Part shown: positions 8,663 to 17,508 of the stretch, one piece after another
Layout of the letters: each line of letters begins with the position of its first letter
How positions within the stretch are numbered: position 1 is the stretch's first letter
DNA from: JAVJUS01 sp040220455
GTDB lineage: Bacteria; Pseudomonadota; Alphaproteobacteria; DSM-16000; Inquilinaceae
Direction: 5' to 3'
Length of the DNA stretch: 28,242 nt
Assembly: GCA_040220455.1 (NCBI GenBank)
Contig: JAVJUS010000023.1
Location: 1-28,242, forward strand
The notes under the pieces: model-generated
What the model saw: only the letters and a program-made list of their open reading frames with translations
Databases searched by the model: none
Told to the model about the DNA's origin: nothing
Translations under genes and position numbers: made by a program

Positions 8663-9723
8663 TTAACCCGCCGGCGTCTCGGTATCCCAGTAGTGGCACG
8701 CCGCCACCTGGCCCGCCCGCACGGGATAGGGCGGCGGGTCTTGCTCGGCGCAGTGGTGGGTCGCCTTGGGGCAGCGGGTGCGGAAGGCGCAGCCCGAGGG
8801 CGGGTTCAGGGGCGAGGGCAGGTCGCCGTGGAGCACGATGCGCTGCTTGGCCCGCTCACGATCCGGATCGGGCAGGGGCACGGCCGAGATCAGCGCCTGG
8901 GTGTAGGGGTGGCGCGGGTCGTCGTAGAGCGCGTCGCGGTCGCCGAACTCGGCTATCCGGCCCAGATAGAGCACCAGGATGCGGTGGGCGATGTGGCGGA
9001 CCACCGACAGGTCGTGGCTGATGAAGATCATCGCCAGGCCGTAGCGGCGCTGCAGGTCCATCAGCAGGTTGATGATCTGGGACTGGATCGAGACGTCGAG
9101 CGCGGAGACCGGCTCGTCGCAGATCACCAGCCGCGGCTCCAGGATCATCGCGCGGGCGATGCCGATGCGCTGGCACTGGCCGCCGGAGAACTCGTGCGGA
9201 TAGCGGTTGATCATCTCCGGCATCAGCCCGACCTCGCGCAGCATCCGGCGCACCGCCTCGCGCCGGTCCTGGCGACTCATCTCCGGGCGGAAGGTGTCGA
9301 GCGGCTCGGCGACGATGTCGCCGACGGTCATGCGCGGGTCGAGCGAGGCCAGCGGGTCCTGGAAGATGATCTGCATGTCCTGGCGCCGGGCGCGCAGGGC
9401 CTTGTCGTCGAGCCCGGCGATATCCTCGCCCATCCAGACCACTCGGCCGCCGGTCGACGGGATGAGCTGCAGGATCGCGCGGCCGAGCGTGGACTTGCCG
9501 CAGCCCGATTCCCCCACCACGCCCAGCGTCTCCCCGGCGGCGAGGTCGAAGGAGACGCCGTCGACCGCCTTGAGCACGTCCGGACTGCGTCGGAAAAGCC
9601 CGCCGCCGGGCATCGGGAAATGCACCTGCAGGTCGCGCACGCTCAAGACCGGCGGGCCCGACGGCCGGGTCTCCGCCAGGGTCGCGTCGGCCTCGGCGGT
9701 CAGCGGGCCGGTCCCGGTCTCGC

Positions 9724-9727
<4 letters not shown>
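8663..9727 (-). CDS. oppF: Oligopeptide/dipeptide ABC transporter ATP-binding protein (OppF-like)
   Basis: A 354-residue ATPase, the second of the two distinct ATPases typical of Opp/Dpp importers. Walker A is GESGCGKST at residues 72-80, the signature is SGGQ, and Walker B is LVICDEP. The base after SGGQ departs from the common form: SGGQCQRIGIARA has Cys where Arg is usual. The C-terminal oligo_HPY region carries four cysteines (GCAF-x2-RC, then HHC and ACHYW) that bind an iron-sulfur cluster in homologues. ATG overlaps the oppD stop as ATGA, with GGAGGGG just upstream, showing tight translational coupling. It is the last gene of the operon. Confidence 0.93.
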
Positions 9728-10778
<1,051 letters not shown>

Positions 10779-10779
<1 letters not shown>

Positions 10780-11672
10780 CAGCGGTCCTTCGGATCGAGC
10801 GCGTCGCGCAGCCCGTCGCCGATGAAGTTGAGGCAGAACAGTGTCGTCGCCAGGAAGACCGCCGGGAAGACCAGCAGCCACGGCGCGGATTCCAGCGAGT
10901 CCGCGCCCTCCTTGATCAGCACGCCCCAGCTCGTCATCGGCTCCTGCACGCCCAGGCCGAGGAAGCTCAGGAAGCTCTCCAGCAGGATCACCTTGGGCAC
11001 GGTCAGCGTCATGTAGACGATCACCGGGCCCAGCGTGTTGGGCACGATGTGGCGGCGGATGATCGCTGGCGTGCCGACGCCGCAGGCGCGCGCGGCCTCG
11101 ATGAACTCGCGCCGCTTCAGGCTCAGCGTCTGGCCGCGCACGATGCGCGCCATGTCCAGCCACTCGACCGCGCCCACGGCGATGAACATCAGGATGTAGT
11201 TCCGGCCGAAGACGACGATCAGCAGGATCACCAGGAACATGAAGGGCAGGGAGTAGAGCACGTCGACCAGCCGCATCATCGCGTTGTCGACCCGCCCGCC
11301 CAGATAGCCCGAGGTCGCGCCGTAGGCGACGCCGATGACCAGCGAGACGAAGGTCGCCACGATGCCGATCATCAGCGAGACGCGCCCGCCGTGCAGCGTC
11401 CGGGTCAAGAGGTCGCGGCCGTTGTTGTCGGTGCCGAACAGGAAGCCGTCCTCGATCGAGGGCGGGCTGCCGATGTTGGCCCAGTCGATCTCGTCGATCT
11501 CGTGCGGCGTCAGCCAGGGGCCGACGACGCAGGCGATCCCGATCAGCGCCAGGAGGACGCCGGCGACCACCGCCGCCCGGTTGGCCAGCAGCCGCCGCCA
11601 GGCGTCCTGCCACAGGGAGCGCCCCTGGATCGCGCCGTCGCCCGGCCGGGTGTCGTAGGCGGTGTCGGACAT
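10779..11672 (-). CDS. oppC: Oligopeptide/dipeptide ABC transporter permease (OppC-like)
   Basis: A 297-residue inner-membrane permease. It has the OppC N-terminal segment before helix 1 (RRLLANRAAVVAGVLLAL), the FGTDNNGRDLLTR motif typical of OppC/DppC, about six helices, and the EAA loop EAARACGVGTPAIIRRHIVPN that contacts the ATPases. The end, GDGLRDALDPKDR, is the usual family C-terminus. It forms the translocation pore with OppB. The ATG has GAGGG upstream; the gap to oppB is 31 bases and the stop overlaps the oppD start. Confidence 0.95.
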
Positions 11673-11703
11673 GGGCGAGCCCTCGCCCCGGCCAGCGCCG
11701 GGG

Positions 11704-12627
11704 TCAGTCGTATCGGACCTTCGGGTCGAGCACGCTGTAGAGCAGATCGACGATCAGGTTGAGCAGGATGATGATCACGGCGAAGAAGATCACCGTGCCC
11801 ATCACCAGCGGATAGTCGCGGTTGAGCGCACCCTGGACGAAGTAGCGCCCGACGCCGGGGATGCCGAAGATCTGCTCGATCACCACCGACCCGGTGATCA
11901 GCGCCGCCGCCGCCGGGCCCAGATAGGTGACGACCGGCAGCAGGGCTCCCTTGAGCGCGTGGCGCCAGAGCGTGATCCGACGCGGCAGGCCCTTGGCCCG
12001 CGCGGTGCGCATGTAGTTCTGGCGCAGCACCTCGATCATGCTGGCCCGGGTCAGGCGGGCGAAATAGGCGAGCTGCGGCAGCGCCAGCGCGACGATTGGC
12101 AAGACCATGTGGGAGACGTCGCCGCCGCCCCAGCCGCCGACCGGCAGCAGGTTGAAATAGATGCCGAAGATCAGCGTGAGCACCGGCGCCATGACGAAGT
12201 TCGGGATCGCGATCCCGGACATCGCCGTCGCCATGATGGCGTAGTCGAGCGCGCTGTTCTGGCGCAGCGCGGCGAAGGCGCCCAGCGCCGTGCCGACGAC
12301 GGTGGCGGCCAGCAACGCGATGCCGCCGAGCTTCAGGCTCGGCCAGAAGCCGGTACCGATCAGCTCGCTGACCGAGAAGTCGCGCGACTTGATCGACGGC
12401 CCGAAATCGCCCCGCAGGACATTGCCGATATAGATCAGGTACTGGACGGGCAGCGGCTCGTCCAGGTGGAAGCGCGCCTCGACGTTCTCCTGGATGGCGG
12501 CGGGCAGCGGGCGCTCCTGGTCGAAGGGGCCGCCGGGCGCCACCCGCATCATGAAGAAGGCGAGCGTGATGATCAGGAAGAGGGTCGGGATCGCCACCAG
12601 CAGTCGGCGGATCGCATAGGCCAGCAC
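11704..12627 (-). CDS. oppB: Oligopeptide/dipeptide ABC transporter permease (OppB-like)
   Basis: A 307-residue inner-membrane permease, matching OppB length when begun at GTG 12627, which gives the family N-terminus MLAYAIRRLLVAIPTLF. A longer frame exists, but its ATG at 12681 sits in the loop of an intercistronic hairpin and adds residues not typical of OppB. The ribosome binding site before the GTG is weak. Features include the periplasmic loop MMRVAPGGPFDQER, six helices, the EAA loop RTARAKGLPRRITLWRHALK and the end LLYSVLDPKVRYD. Second gene of the operon, 85 bases after oppA. Confidence 0.93.
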   Translation of the reverse strand: MLAYAIRRLLVAIPTLFLIITLAFFMMRVAPGGPFDQERPLPAAIQENVEARFHLDEPLPVQYLIYIGNVLRGDFGPSIKSRDFSVSELIGTGFWPSLKLGGIALLAATVVGTALGAFAALRQNSALDYAIMATAMSGIAIPNFVMAPVLTLIFGIYFNLLPVGGWGGGDVSHMVLPIVALALPQLAYFARLTRASMIEVLRQNYMRTARAKGLPRRITLWRHALKGALLPVVTYLGPAAAALITGSVVIEQIFGIPGVGRYFVQGALNRDYPLVMGTVIFFAVIIILLNLIVDLLYSVLDPKVRYD

Positions 12628-12667
12628 GGCGGGGCTACTCTGGCTCGGGACGGGGAAAGCGACCGGC

Positions 12668-12698
12668 GGCGGCCCCGGCATCACCGACCGGGGCCGCC
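12668..12698 (-). terminator. Strong intercistronic hairpin between oppA and oppB
   Basis: GGCGGCCCCGG / CCGGGGCCGCC forms a perfect 11-bp GC stem with a 9-base loop, 15 bases after the oppA stop. There is no T-run. In binding-protein operons such hairpins commonly protect the upstream message or partly stop transcription, giving much more binding protein than permease; that role is inferred here. Confidence 0.65.
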
Positions 12699-12712
12699 AC
12701 TCGGATCCGGGG

Positions 12713-14329
12713 TCAGCCCGGCCGCTCGCTCTCGTCGATCGACAGCCAGCGCGTCCGGTTGATGAACTTCGGATTGTCGACCCAGTTCTCGACATGCGGG
12801 CCGACCAGCGCCTTGGAGACGTAGTAGTAGATCGGGATGGTGGCGTAGTCCTCCAGCACCATCGCCTCGGCCTGCTGCAAGGTCGCGAAGCGCTCCGCCT
12901 CGTCCTGGATGGTCGCGGACTCGGCCAGCAGGGCGTTGAAGTCCTCGTTCATCCAGCGACCGTAATTGTAGTTGTTGTCGGAGAACAGCTCCAGGAAGTT
13001 GATCGCGTCGGGGAAGTCCGCGATCCAGCCGGCCCGCGCGACCTGGAAGTCGTTCTCCTGCAGGTCGTCGTAGTGGACGGCGACGTCGGTGTTGAACAGG
13101 TCCGCCTCGACGTAAATCTCCTTCCACATCGCGGCCGCCGCGACCGCCACCCGGCGATGGTTTTCCGAGGTGTTGTAGCGCAGCGTGAACGCCAGCGGAT
13201 TGTCGGGGCCGTAGCCCGCCTCCTCCATCAGCGCCCGGGCCTCCTCCAGCCGCTCGTCATAGGACGTGTCCTTGAAGTCGAACTCCGCGGCCTCGTAGGC
13301 GTTGGGCAGCGGCGGGACGAAGCTGTAGGCCGGGACTTCGCCGGTGCCGAGCACCTGGTCGGTGATCGCCTCCCGGTTCAGGGCGAGGTTCAGCGCCTCG
13401 CGCACGCGCACGTCCGACAGCGCCGGATCGTTGGCGTTGATCGGGTAGTAGTAGATGCCGAGATACGGGTTGATGCGGTAGCTGTCCGCCAGATTCTCCT
13501 CGATAAAGTCGATCTGCTCGGACGGGAAGTCGGTGTTGAGGTCGAGCTCGCCGGCGCGGAAGCGGCGCAGCGCGGCCGAGCGGTCCTCGGTCGGGTAGTA
13601 GTAGACCTCGTCGATCGAGACGTTCTCGGCGTCGTAGAAGTTGTCGTTCTTCTCGACATGGACATGGGTCTGGGGCAGCCATTCGACCAGCGTGTAGGCG
13701 CCGTTGGTCACCATGGTGCCGCCGTCGGTCCACTCGTCGCCGTGCTCCTCGATGACGTGCTGCGGCACCGGGAACGAGGTGTAGTGGGTGAGCTGCTCCA
13801 GGAAATAGGGCGTGGGCTCTTCCAGCGTGATCTCGAGCGTGGCGTCGTCGATCGCGCGCACGCCGAGCTGGGAGACGTCCTCGATCTCGCCCGAATTGAT
13901 CGCCTCGGCGTTGGCGATCGGGTAGAGCAGGAAGGCGTACTCCGCCGCCGTTTCCGGCGTCAGGATGCGGCGCAGGGAATAGACGAAGTCCCCGGCCGTC
14001 ACCGGCTCGCCGTCCGACCAGACGCCGTCCTCGCGCAGATCGAAGGTGTAGACGGTGCCGTCGTCGCTGATCTCCCAGCTCTCGGCGGCGCCTGGGATCG
14101 CCTCGCCGTCGGCGGCCTCGGTCAGCAGGCCGAGGAACATGTCGCCGATGATGTCGTTCTCCCACGTCCCCGACGCGAAATGCGGGTCGAGGGTGGCGGG
14201 CTCGCCGGAATTGCCCCGGTGGAGCACGGTCTGCGCCGAGGCGGCGCCGGCCGCGCCGACGGTCAGCGCCGTGGCCAGCGCGCCGTGGGCGAGGATGGAC
14301 CTCCAGTATCGCATGTCAGGATGCCTCAT
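12713..14329 (-). CDS. oppA: Periplasmic oligopeptide/dipeptide-binding protein (SBP family 5, OppA-like)
   Basis: About 538 residues. A Sec signal peptide is clear: RYWRS, a hydrophobic stretch, then GAASA before QTVLHRGN; no lipobox Cys, so the protein is free in the periplasm. Family 5 features include LDPHFASGTWENDIIGDMFLGL, the WEISDDGTVYTFDLREDGVWSDGEPVTAGDFVYSLRR region (the family signature, read here in part) and the RVREALNLALNREAI helix. It captures peptides and delivers them to OppBC. Start could be ATG 14329 or ATG 14314; the first is used, with only weak ribosome binding sites for either. First gene of the operon. Confidence 0.93.
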   Translation of the reverse strand: MRHPDMRYWRSILAHGALATALTVGAAGAASAQTVLHRGNSGEPATLDPHFASGTWENDIIGDMFLGLLTEAADGEAIPGAAESWEISDDGTVYTFDLREDGVWSDGEPVTAGDFVYSLRRILTPETAAEYAFLLYPIANAEAINSGEIEDVSQLGVRAIDDATLEITLEEPTPYFLEQLTHYTSFPVPQHVIEEHGDEWTDGGTMVTNGAYTLVEWLPQTHVHVEKNDNFYDAENVSIDEVYYYPTEDRSAALRRFRAGELDLNTDFPSEQIDFIEENLADSYRINPYLGIYYYPINANDPALSDVRVREALNLALNREAITDQVLGTGEVPAYSFVPPLPNAYEAAEFDFKDTSYDERLEEARALMEEAGYGPDNPLAFTLRYNTSENHRRVAVAAAAMWKEIYVEADLFNTDVAVHYDDLQENDFQVARAGWIADFPDAINFLELFSDNNYNYGRWMNEDFNALLAESATIQDEAERFATLQQAEAMVLEDYATIPIYYYVSKALVGPHVENWVDNPKFINRTRWLSIDESERPG

Positions 14330-14570
14330 GCTGTTCCGCTCGCGGCCGACGCGTCGATGCGCGCCGGCTCGGATTTTCTCGCGATCGTCGGGCCGGGCCC
14401 GGGGGCGCGCCGGCTCGGGGCGGCGGTTCGGCGGCCCCGCCCTCCGCGGGAAGGGGGTGCGAACACCGCTCGCCCGACGGACGAGCCCCGCCGATACCTC
14501 GACTACCCACGTTAAAGGCGAGAATCGGGCGCGGCAAACGGAAATGCCGCGAAAGCCGCTCACGTCCCGT
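14330..14570 (-). promoter_or_regulatory. oppA upstream region with a 14-bp direct repeat
   Basis: This 241-base spacer between ctaA and oppA (both minus strand) should hold the opp promoter. A perfect 14-base direct repeat, GCGCGCCGGCTCGG on the plus strand, occurs at 14359-14372 and 14405-14418, about 30 to 90 bases before oppA. CCCACGTTAA near 14506-14515 also occurs in the acs leader near 3061-3069. No clear -35/-10 pair was found. Confidence 0.35.
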
Positions 14571-15698
14571 TCATCGTCCGGGCGACAGCCGGTGCAGGCC
14601 GTGCACGAGAAGTCCGACCAGCACGAACGCGCCGGCCTGGTGGGCGGCGGCGAGCGGGATCCACACGACGGTCAGCAGCGTGGCGATGCCGAGCGCGACC
14701 TGGAGGCACACCGCCGCGGCCAGGGCGAGTGCCGGGCCGCGCAGCGCGCCGCCGCCCGCCCGGGCCATCCGCCAGGCGAGCGCCAGTACGACCCCGGCCG
14801 CGGCGATGGCGAGCCAGCGGTGCAGGAACTGGACGAGGGCTGTGTTCTCGGTCGGGTTCAGCCAGGCCGGCTCGATCGACAGCGCGCCGGGCGGCACGAG
14901 CTGTCCGGCCATCAGCGGCCAGGTGTTGTAGGCGAGCCCGGCATCGATGCCGGCGACCAGCGCGCCCCAGGCGACGGTGACGCCGACCACCGCCAGGGCG
15001 GCGGTCGCGTGGCGCTTCAGCGCGGCGCGCGCCGGCTCCGGAATCGCCAGCGTCCGGGTCGCGCCGGGCCTGTCCAGCACGCGCAGGCCGACCCACAGCA
15101 GCAGGGCGAAGATCACGAAGGCGAGGCCCAGATGGGCGGCCAGCCGGTACTGGCTGACCGAGGGGCGGTCGACCAGCCCGGACTGCACCATGACCCAGCC
15201 CATGACGCCCTGCAGCCCGCCCAGGACGAGCAGTCCGGCCAGCTTCCACCCCAGATGCGGCACGTGGCCGACCCGCCGGATCGCGCCGGTCGCCCAGAAG
15301 ACGGCGAGCGGCAGGGCGAAGGCGAGGCCGATCAGCCGGCCCCAGAGCCGGTGGAACCATTCCCAGAAGAAGATCGTCCGGAAGTCGTCGAGCGTCATGC
15401 CGGCGTTCTTCAGGCGGTATTCCGGCGTCTGGCGGTAAAGGTCGAAGACCCGCTGCCATTCCGCCTCGCTCGACGGCGGCAGGGCGCCGATCAGCGGCCG
15501 CCACTCCACCATCGACAGCCCGCTTTCCGTCAGCCGGGTGATCGCGCCGATGACGGCCATGGCGAGGGCCATGCCGGCGCAGGCGAACAGCCACAGGCCG
15601 ATGCGCCGGGCCGCGACGGCGTCGGTGGGCCGGGCGGCGGGGCGGGGAGCGGTACGGGAAGCGGTGCGGGCGGGGACGGTGGAAGCGGGAACAGCCAT
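14571..15698 (-). CDS. ctaA: Heme A synthase (CtaA/Cox15)
   Basis: A 375-residue inner-membrane protein with eight predicted helices. It oxidises the C8 methyl of heme O to give heme A for aa3-type cytochrome oxidase. The alphaproteobacterial/mitochondrial Cox15 motifs are present: GAITRLTESGLSMVEWRP, the EWFHRLWGR heme-ligand segment, YRLAAHLGLAF, and the second-half histidines in FLHRWLAIAA and AAAHQAGAFVL. The ATG at 15698 fits the family after a short Ala/Pro/Arg-rich cytoplasmic tail; an upstream in-frame start at 15785 adds an atypical extension. It marks an aerobic respiratory chain. No cytochrome oxidase gene is in the window. Confidence 0.95.
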   Translation of the reverse strand: MAVPASTVPARTASRTAPRPAARPTDAVAARRIGLWLFACAGMALAMAVIGAITRLTESGLSMVEWRPLIGALPPSSEAEWQRVFDLYRQTPEYRLKNAGMTLDDFRTIFFWEWFHRLWGRLIGLAFALPLAVFWATGAIRRVGHVPHLGWKLAGLLVLGGLQGVMGWVMVQSGLVDRPSVSQYRLAAHLGLAFVIFALLLWVGLRVLDRPGATRTLAIPEPARAALKRHATAALAVVGVTVAWGALVAGIDAGLAYNTWPLMAGQLVPPGALSIEPAWLNPTENTALVQFLHRWLAIAAAGVVLALAWRMARAGGGALRGPALALAAAVCLQVALGIATLLTVVWIPLAAAHQAGAFVLVGLLVHGLHRLSPGR

Positions 15699-15996
15699 CG
15701 GATCGGTCTCGGGACAGGGCGCGGCGACGGTGCCGGCGGCGCGCGACGGTGAGGCTCTATCCGATATCGCGCGCCGGGGTGTCAAATCCGAGCCCTTGCG
15801 GCGCGGCGACGCGGGGATTTCACATTAAAATAACGTAATTCAAATAAATAACACACAAAACTTGGATTTACATTCGAGGGATGGATTCTAAATTGGTGTG
15901 AAACGGAGGCGCTGCCGGTTCCGGCTCGTTGAATACGCGGGCCGGTGCCCGGTGGCGCGGCCTCCCGATCCCGAGGCGCCTGTCCAGGAGCCCGCC
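15699..15996. promoter_or_regulatory. Divergent promoter region between ctaA and the siroheme gene
   Basis: A 298-base spacer. Its central part, about 15820-15900, is strikingly AT-rich, with runs such as CATTAAAATAACGTAATTC. It must hold the promoters of ctaA (leftward) and of the siroheme-cysH operon (rightward). TTGGAT at 15861 with ATTCTA 17 bases on could be a weak promoter for the latter. No riboswitch fold or convincing operator was recognised. Confidence 0.35.
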
Positions 15997-16554
15997 ATGA
16001 TACCCGTGATGCTCGATCCCGCGAAGACGCGCATTCTCCTCGTCGGCCGCGGCGCGACGGCAGTGCGCCGCCTCGCCTGGCTGGAGGAGGGGGGTGCCCG
16101 CGATTTCGCGGTCCATTCGGACCGGCCGGAAGCGGCGCTCGCGACCGCCGCCGGCGACCGGCTGGTGACCCGACTGCCGTCGCGCCGGGCGCTCGCCGCG
16201 GCCGACATCGTCTGGATCGCCGATCTGGATCCCGAGACGTCGGAGGCGCTGGCCCGCGCCGCCCGGGACGCCGGGACGCTGGTCAATGTCGAGGACGTCA
16301 AGCCGCTGTGCGATTTCCACAACCCGTCCGTGGTCCGGCGTGGCGACCTCCTGATGACCGTGTCGACCGGTGGCAAGAGCCCCGGCCTCGCCGCGCGCGC
16401 CCGGCGCCTGCTCGAAGGCCTGTTCGGCCCCGAATGGGCCGAGCGGCTGGACGAGGTCTCGGCCCGCCGCGACGCGTGGCGCGCCGAGGGCAAGAGCCTG
16501 GGCGAGGTCGCCACCCTGACCGAGCGGCACTTCGACGACCGGGGGTGGCTGTGA
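15997..16554 (+). CDS. Precorrin-2 dehydrogenase / sirohydrochlorin ferrochelatase (CysG N-terminal domain, Met8-like)
   Basis: A 185-residue stand-alone version of the CysG N-terminal half, without the SUMT methyltransferase domain. It oxidises precorrin-2 with NAD and inserts iron to form siroheme, the cofactor of sulfite reductase. Residues 14-24 hold the NAD-binding LLVGRGATAVRR; Asp100 (VEDV, commonly VND) matches the catalytic Asp; STGGKSPGLAARAR from residue 123 is the family's best conserved motif. The ATG has AGGAG 6 bases upstream, which excludes the longer frame from 15898. The stop overlaps cysH as GTGA, so the two are cotranslated; context confirms a sulfur-assimilation job. Confidence 0.9.
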   Translation: MIPVMLDPAKTRILLVGRGATAVRRLAWLEEGGARDFAVHSDRPEAALATAAGDRLVTRLPSRRALAAADIVWIADLDPETSEALARAARDAGTLVNVEDVKPLCDFHNPSVVRRGDLLMTVSTGGKSPGLAARARRLLEGLFGPEWAERLDEVSARRDAWRAEGKSLGEVATLTERHFDDRGWL

Positions 16555-17291
16555 GCGGGGCGGCGGCGCTGCAGGCGCCGACCCCGGAGGACCCGCTCGA
16601 CGCCCGCGTCGCCGCCCTGCGCGCGGCGGCGGGGGAGCGCGACGGCCTCGATCTGCTCGCCTGGATCCTGGGGCCCGACAAGCCGGCGGGGGAGATCGCG
16701 CTGGTCTCCTCCTTCGGGGCGGAGAGCGCGGTCCTGCTCGACATGGTCTCCCGGGTCGCGCCGGCGACGCCGGTGATCTTCCTGAACACCGGCAAGCTGT
16801 TCGGCGCGACTCTCTCTTATCGCGAGTCGCTGGTCGAGCGGCTGCGGCTGACGGATGTTCGCGACATCCGCCCGGATATGAAGGACCTGGCGCGCCACGA
16901 CCCGGACGGCACGTTGTGGAGCCTCGAGCCCGACATGTGCTGCCATATTCGCAAGACCGAGCCGCTCGACCGGGCGCTCGACGGGCTCGACGGCTGGATC
17001 ACCGGGCGCAAGCGTTTCCACGGCGGGGCACGCTCGGCCCTGCCGCTGATCGAGAGCGACGCGGGATCTGGCCGGATCAAGGTCAATCCGCTCGCGCCCT
17101 GGACGCCGGACGGCATATCCCGGTACCTCTCGGATCGGGAACTACCTGTCCATCCGCTCGTCGACGAAGGCTACGACTCGATCGGGTGCGTGCCTTGCAC
17201 GCGTGCGCGCAAGCCGGGCGAACCGCCGCGGGCGGGGCGTTGGAGTTGGCTCGACAAGTCGGAATGCGGTATCCACGGCGACGGGATCTGA
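16551..17291 (+). CDS. cysH: Assimilatory adenylyl-sulfate (APS) reductase, iron-sulfur type
   Basis: A 246-residue thioredoxin-dependent reductase that converts activated sulfate to sulfite. The nucleotide-binding loop is SSFGAESAVLL (from residue 53), then the family segment CCHIRKTEPLDRAL and the catalytic Cys239 in KSECGIHG near the C-terminus. Cys130-Cys131 and Cys213-x2-Cys216 (GCVPCT) are the [4Fe-4S] ligands that mark enzymes using APS, unlike the cluster-free PAPS reductase of E. coli. The GTG start overlaps the preceding stop by four bases. No sulfite reductase gene (cysI) or the usual small partner genes lie between or just after, so this cluster is a reduced one. Confidence 0.95.
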   Translation: MSGAAALQAPTPEDPLDARVAALRAAAGERDGLDLLAWILGPDKPAGEIALVSSFGAESAVLLDMVSRVAPATPVIFLNTGKLFGATLSYRESLVERLRLTDVRDIRPDMKDLARHDPDGTLWSLEPDMCCHIRKTEPLDRALDGLDGWITGRKRFHGGARSALPLIESDAGSGRIKVNPLAPWTPDGISRYLSDRELPVHPLVDEGYDSIGCVPCTRARKPGEPPRAGRWSWLDKSECGIHGDGI

Positions 17292-17379
17292 CCGTCGTCG
17301 CGCGGACACCCGGCGGGGCGGCACGGCGCGCGCCGTCGCCACCCCGTCCGGCCGCGCCCGGCACGGACTGTTCCCGCAT

Positions 17380-17409
17380 TTGATAGTGTCCGCGCAATCG
17401 GGCTAGGGT
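17380..17409 (+). promoter_or_regulatory. Candidate promoter before the Nfn-like gene
   Basis: TTGATA (five of six -35 consensus bases), an 18-base spacer, then TAGGGT; TATACA follows close behind. It lies 100 bases before the ATG at 17509, in the 217-base gap after cysH. The weak -10 makes this tentative. Confidence 0.3.
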
Positions 17410-17508
17410 ATACACGCGGAGGTTAGGCCCGTGCTTGGCTTCCCTTCGCGATGGTCCCGCGGGACCGGCATCGCCCCTGCGCGGAACGAGACGAGAAGAG
17501 CGAGAACC

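Noticed and set aside
12794..14515. A 573-codon plus-strand frame opposite oppA
   Set aside because: Shadow of oppA; no recognisable features.
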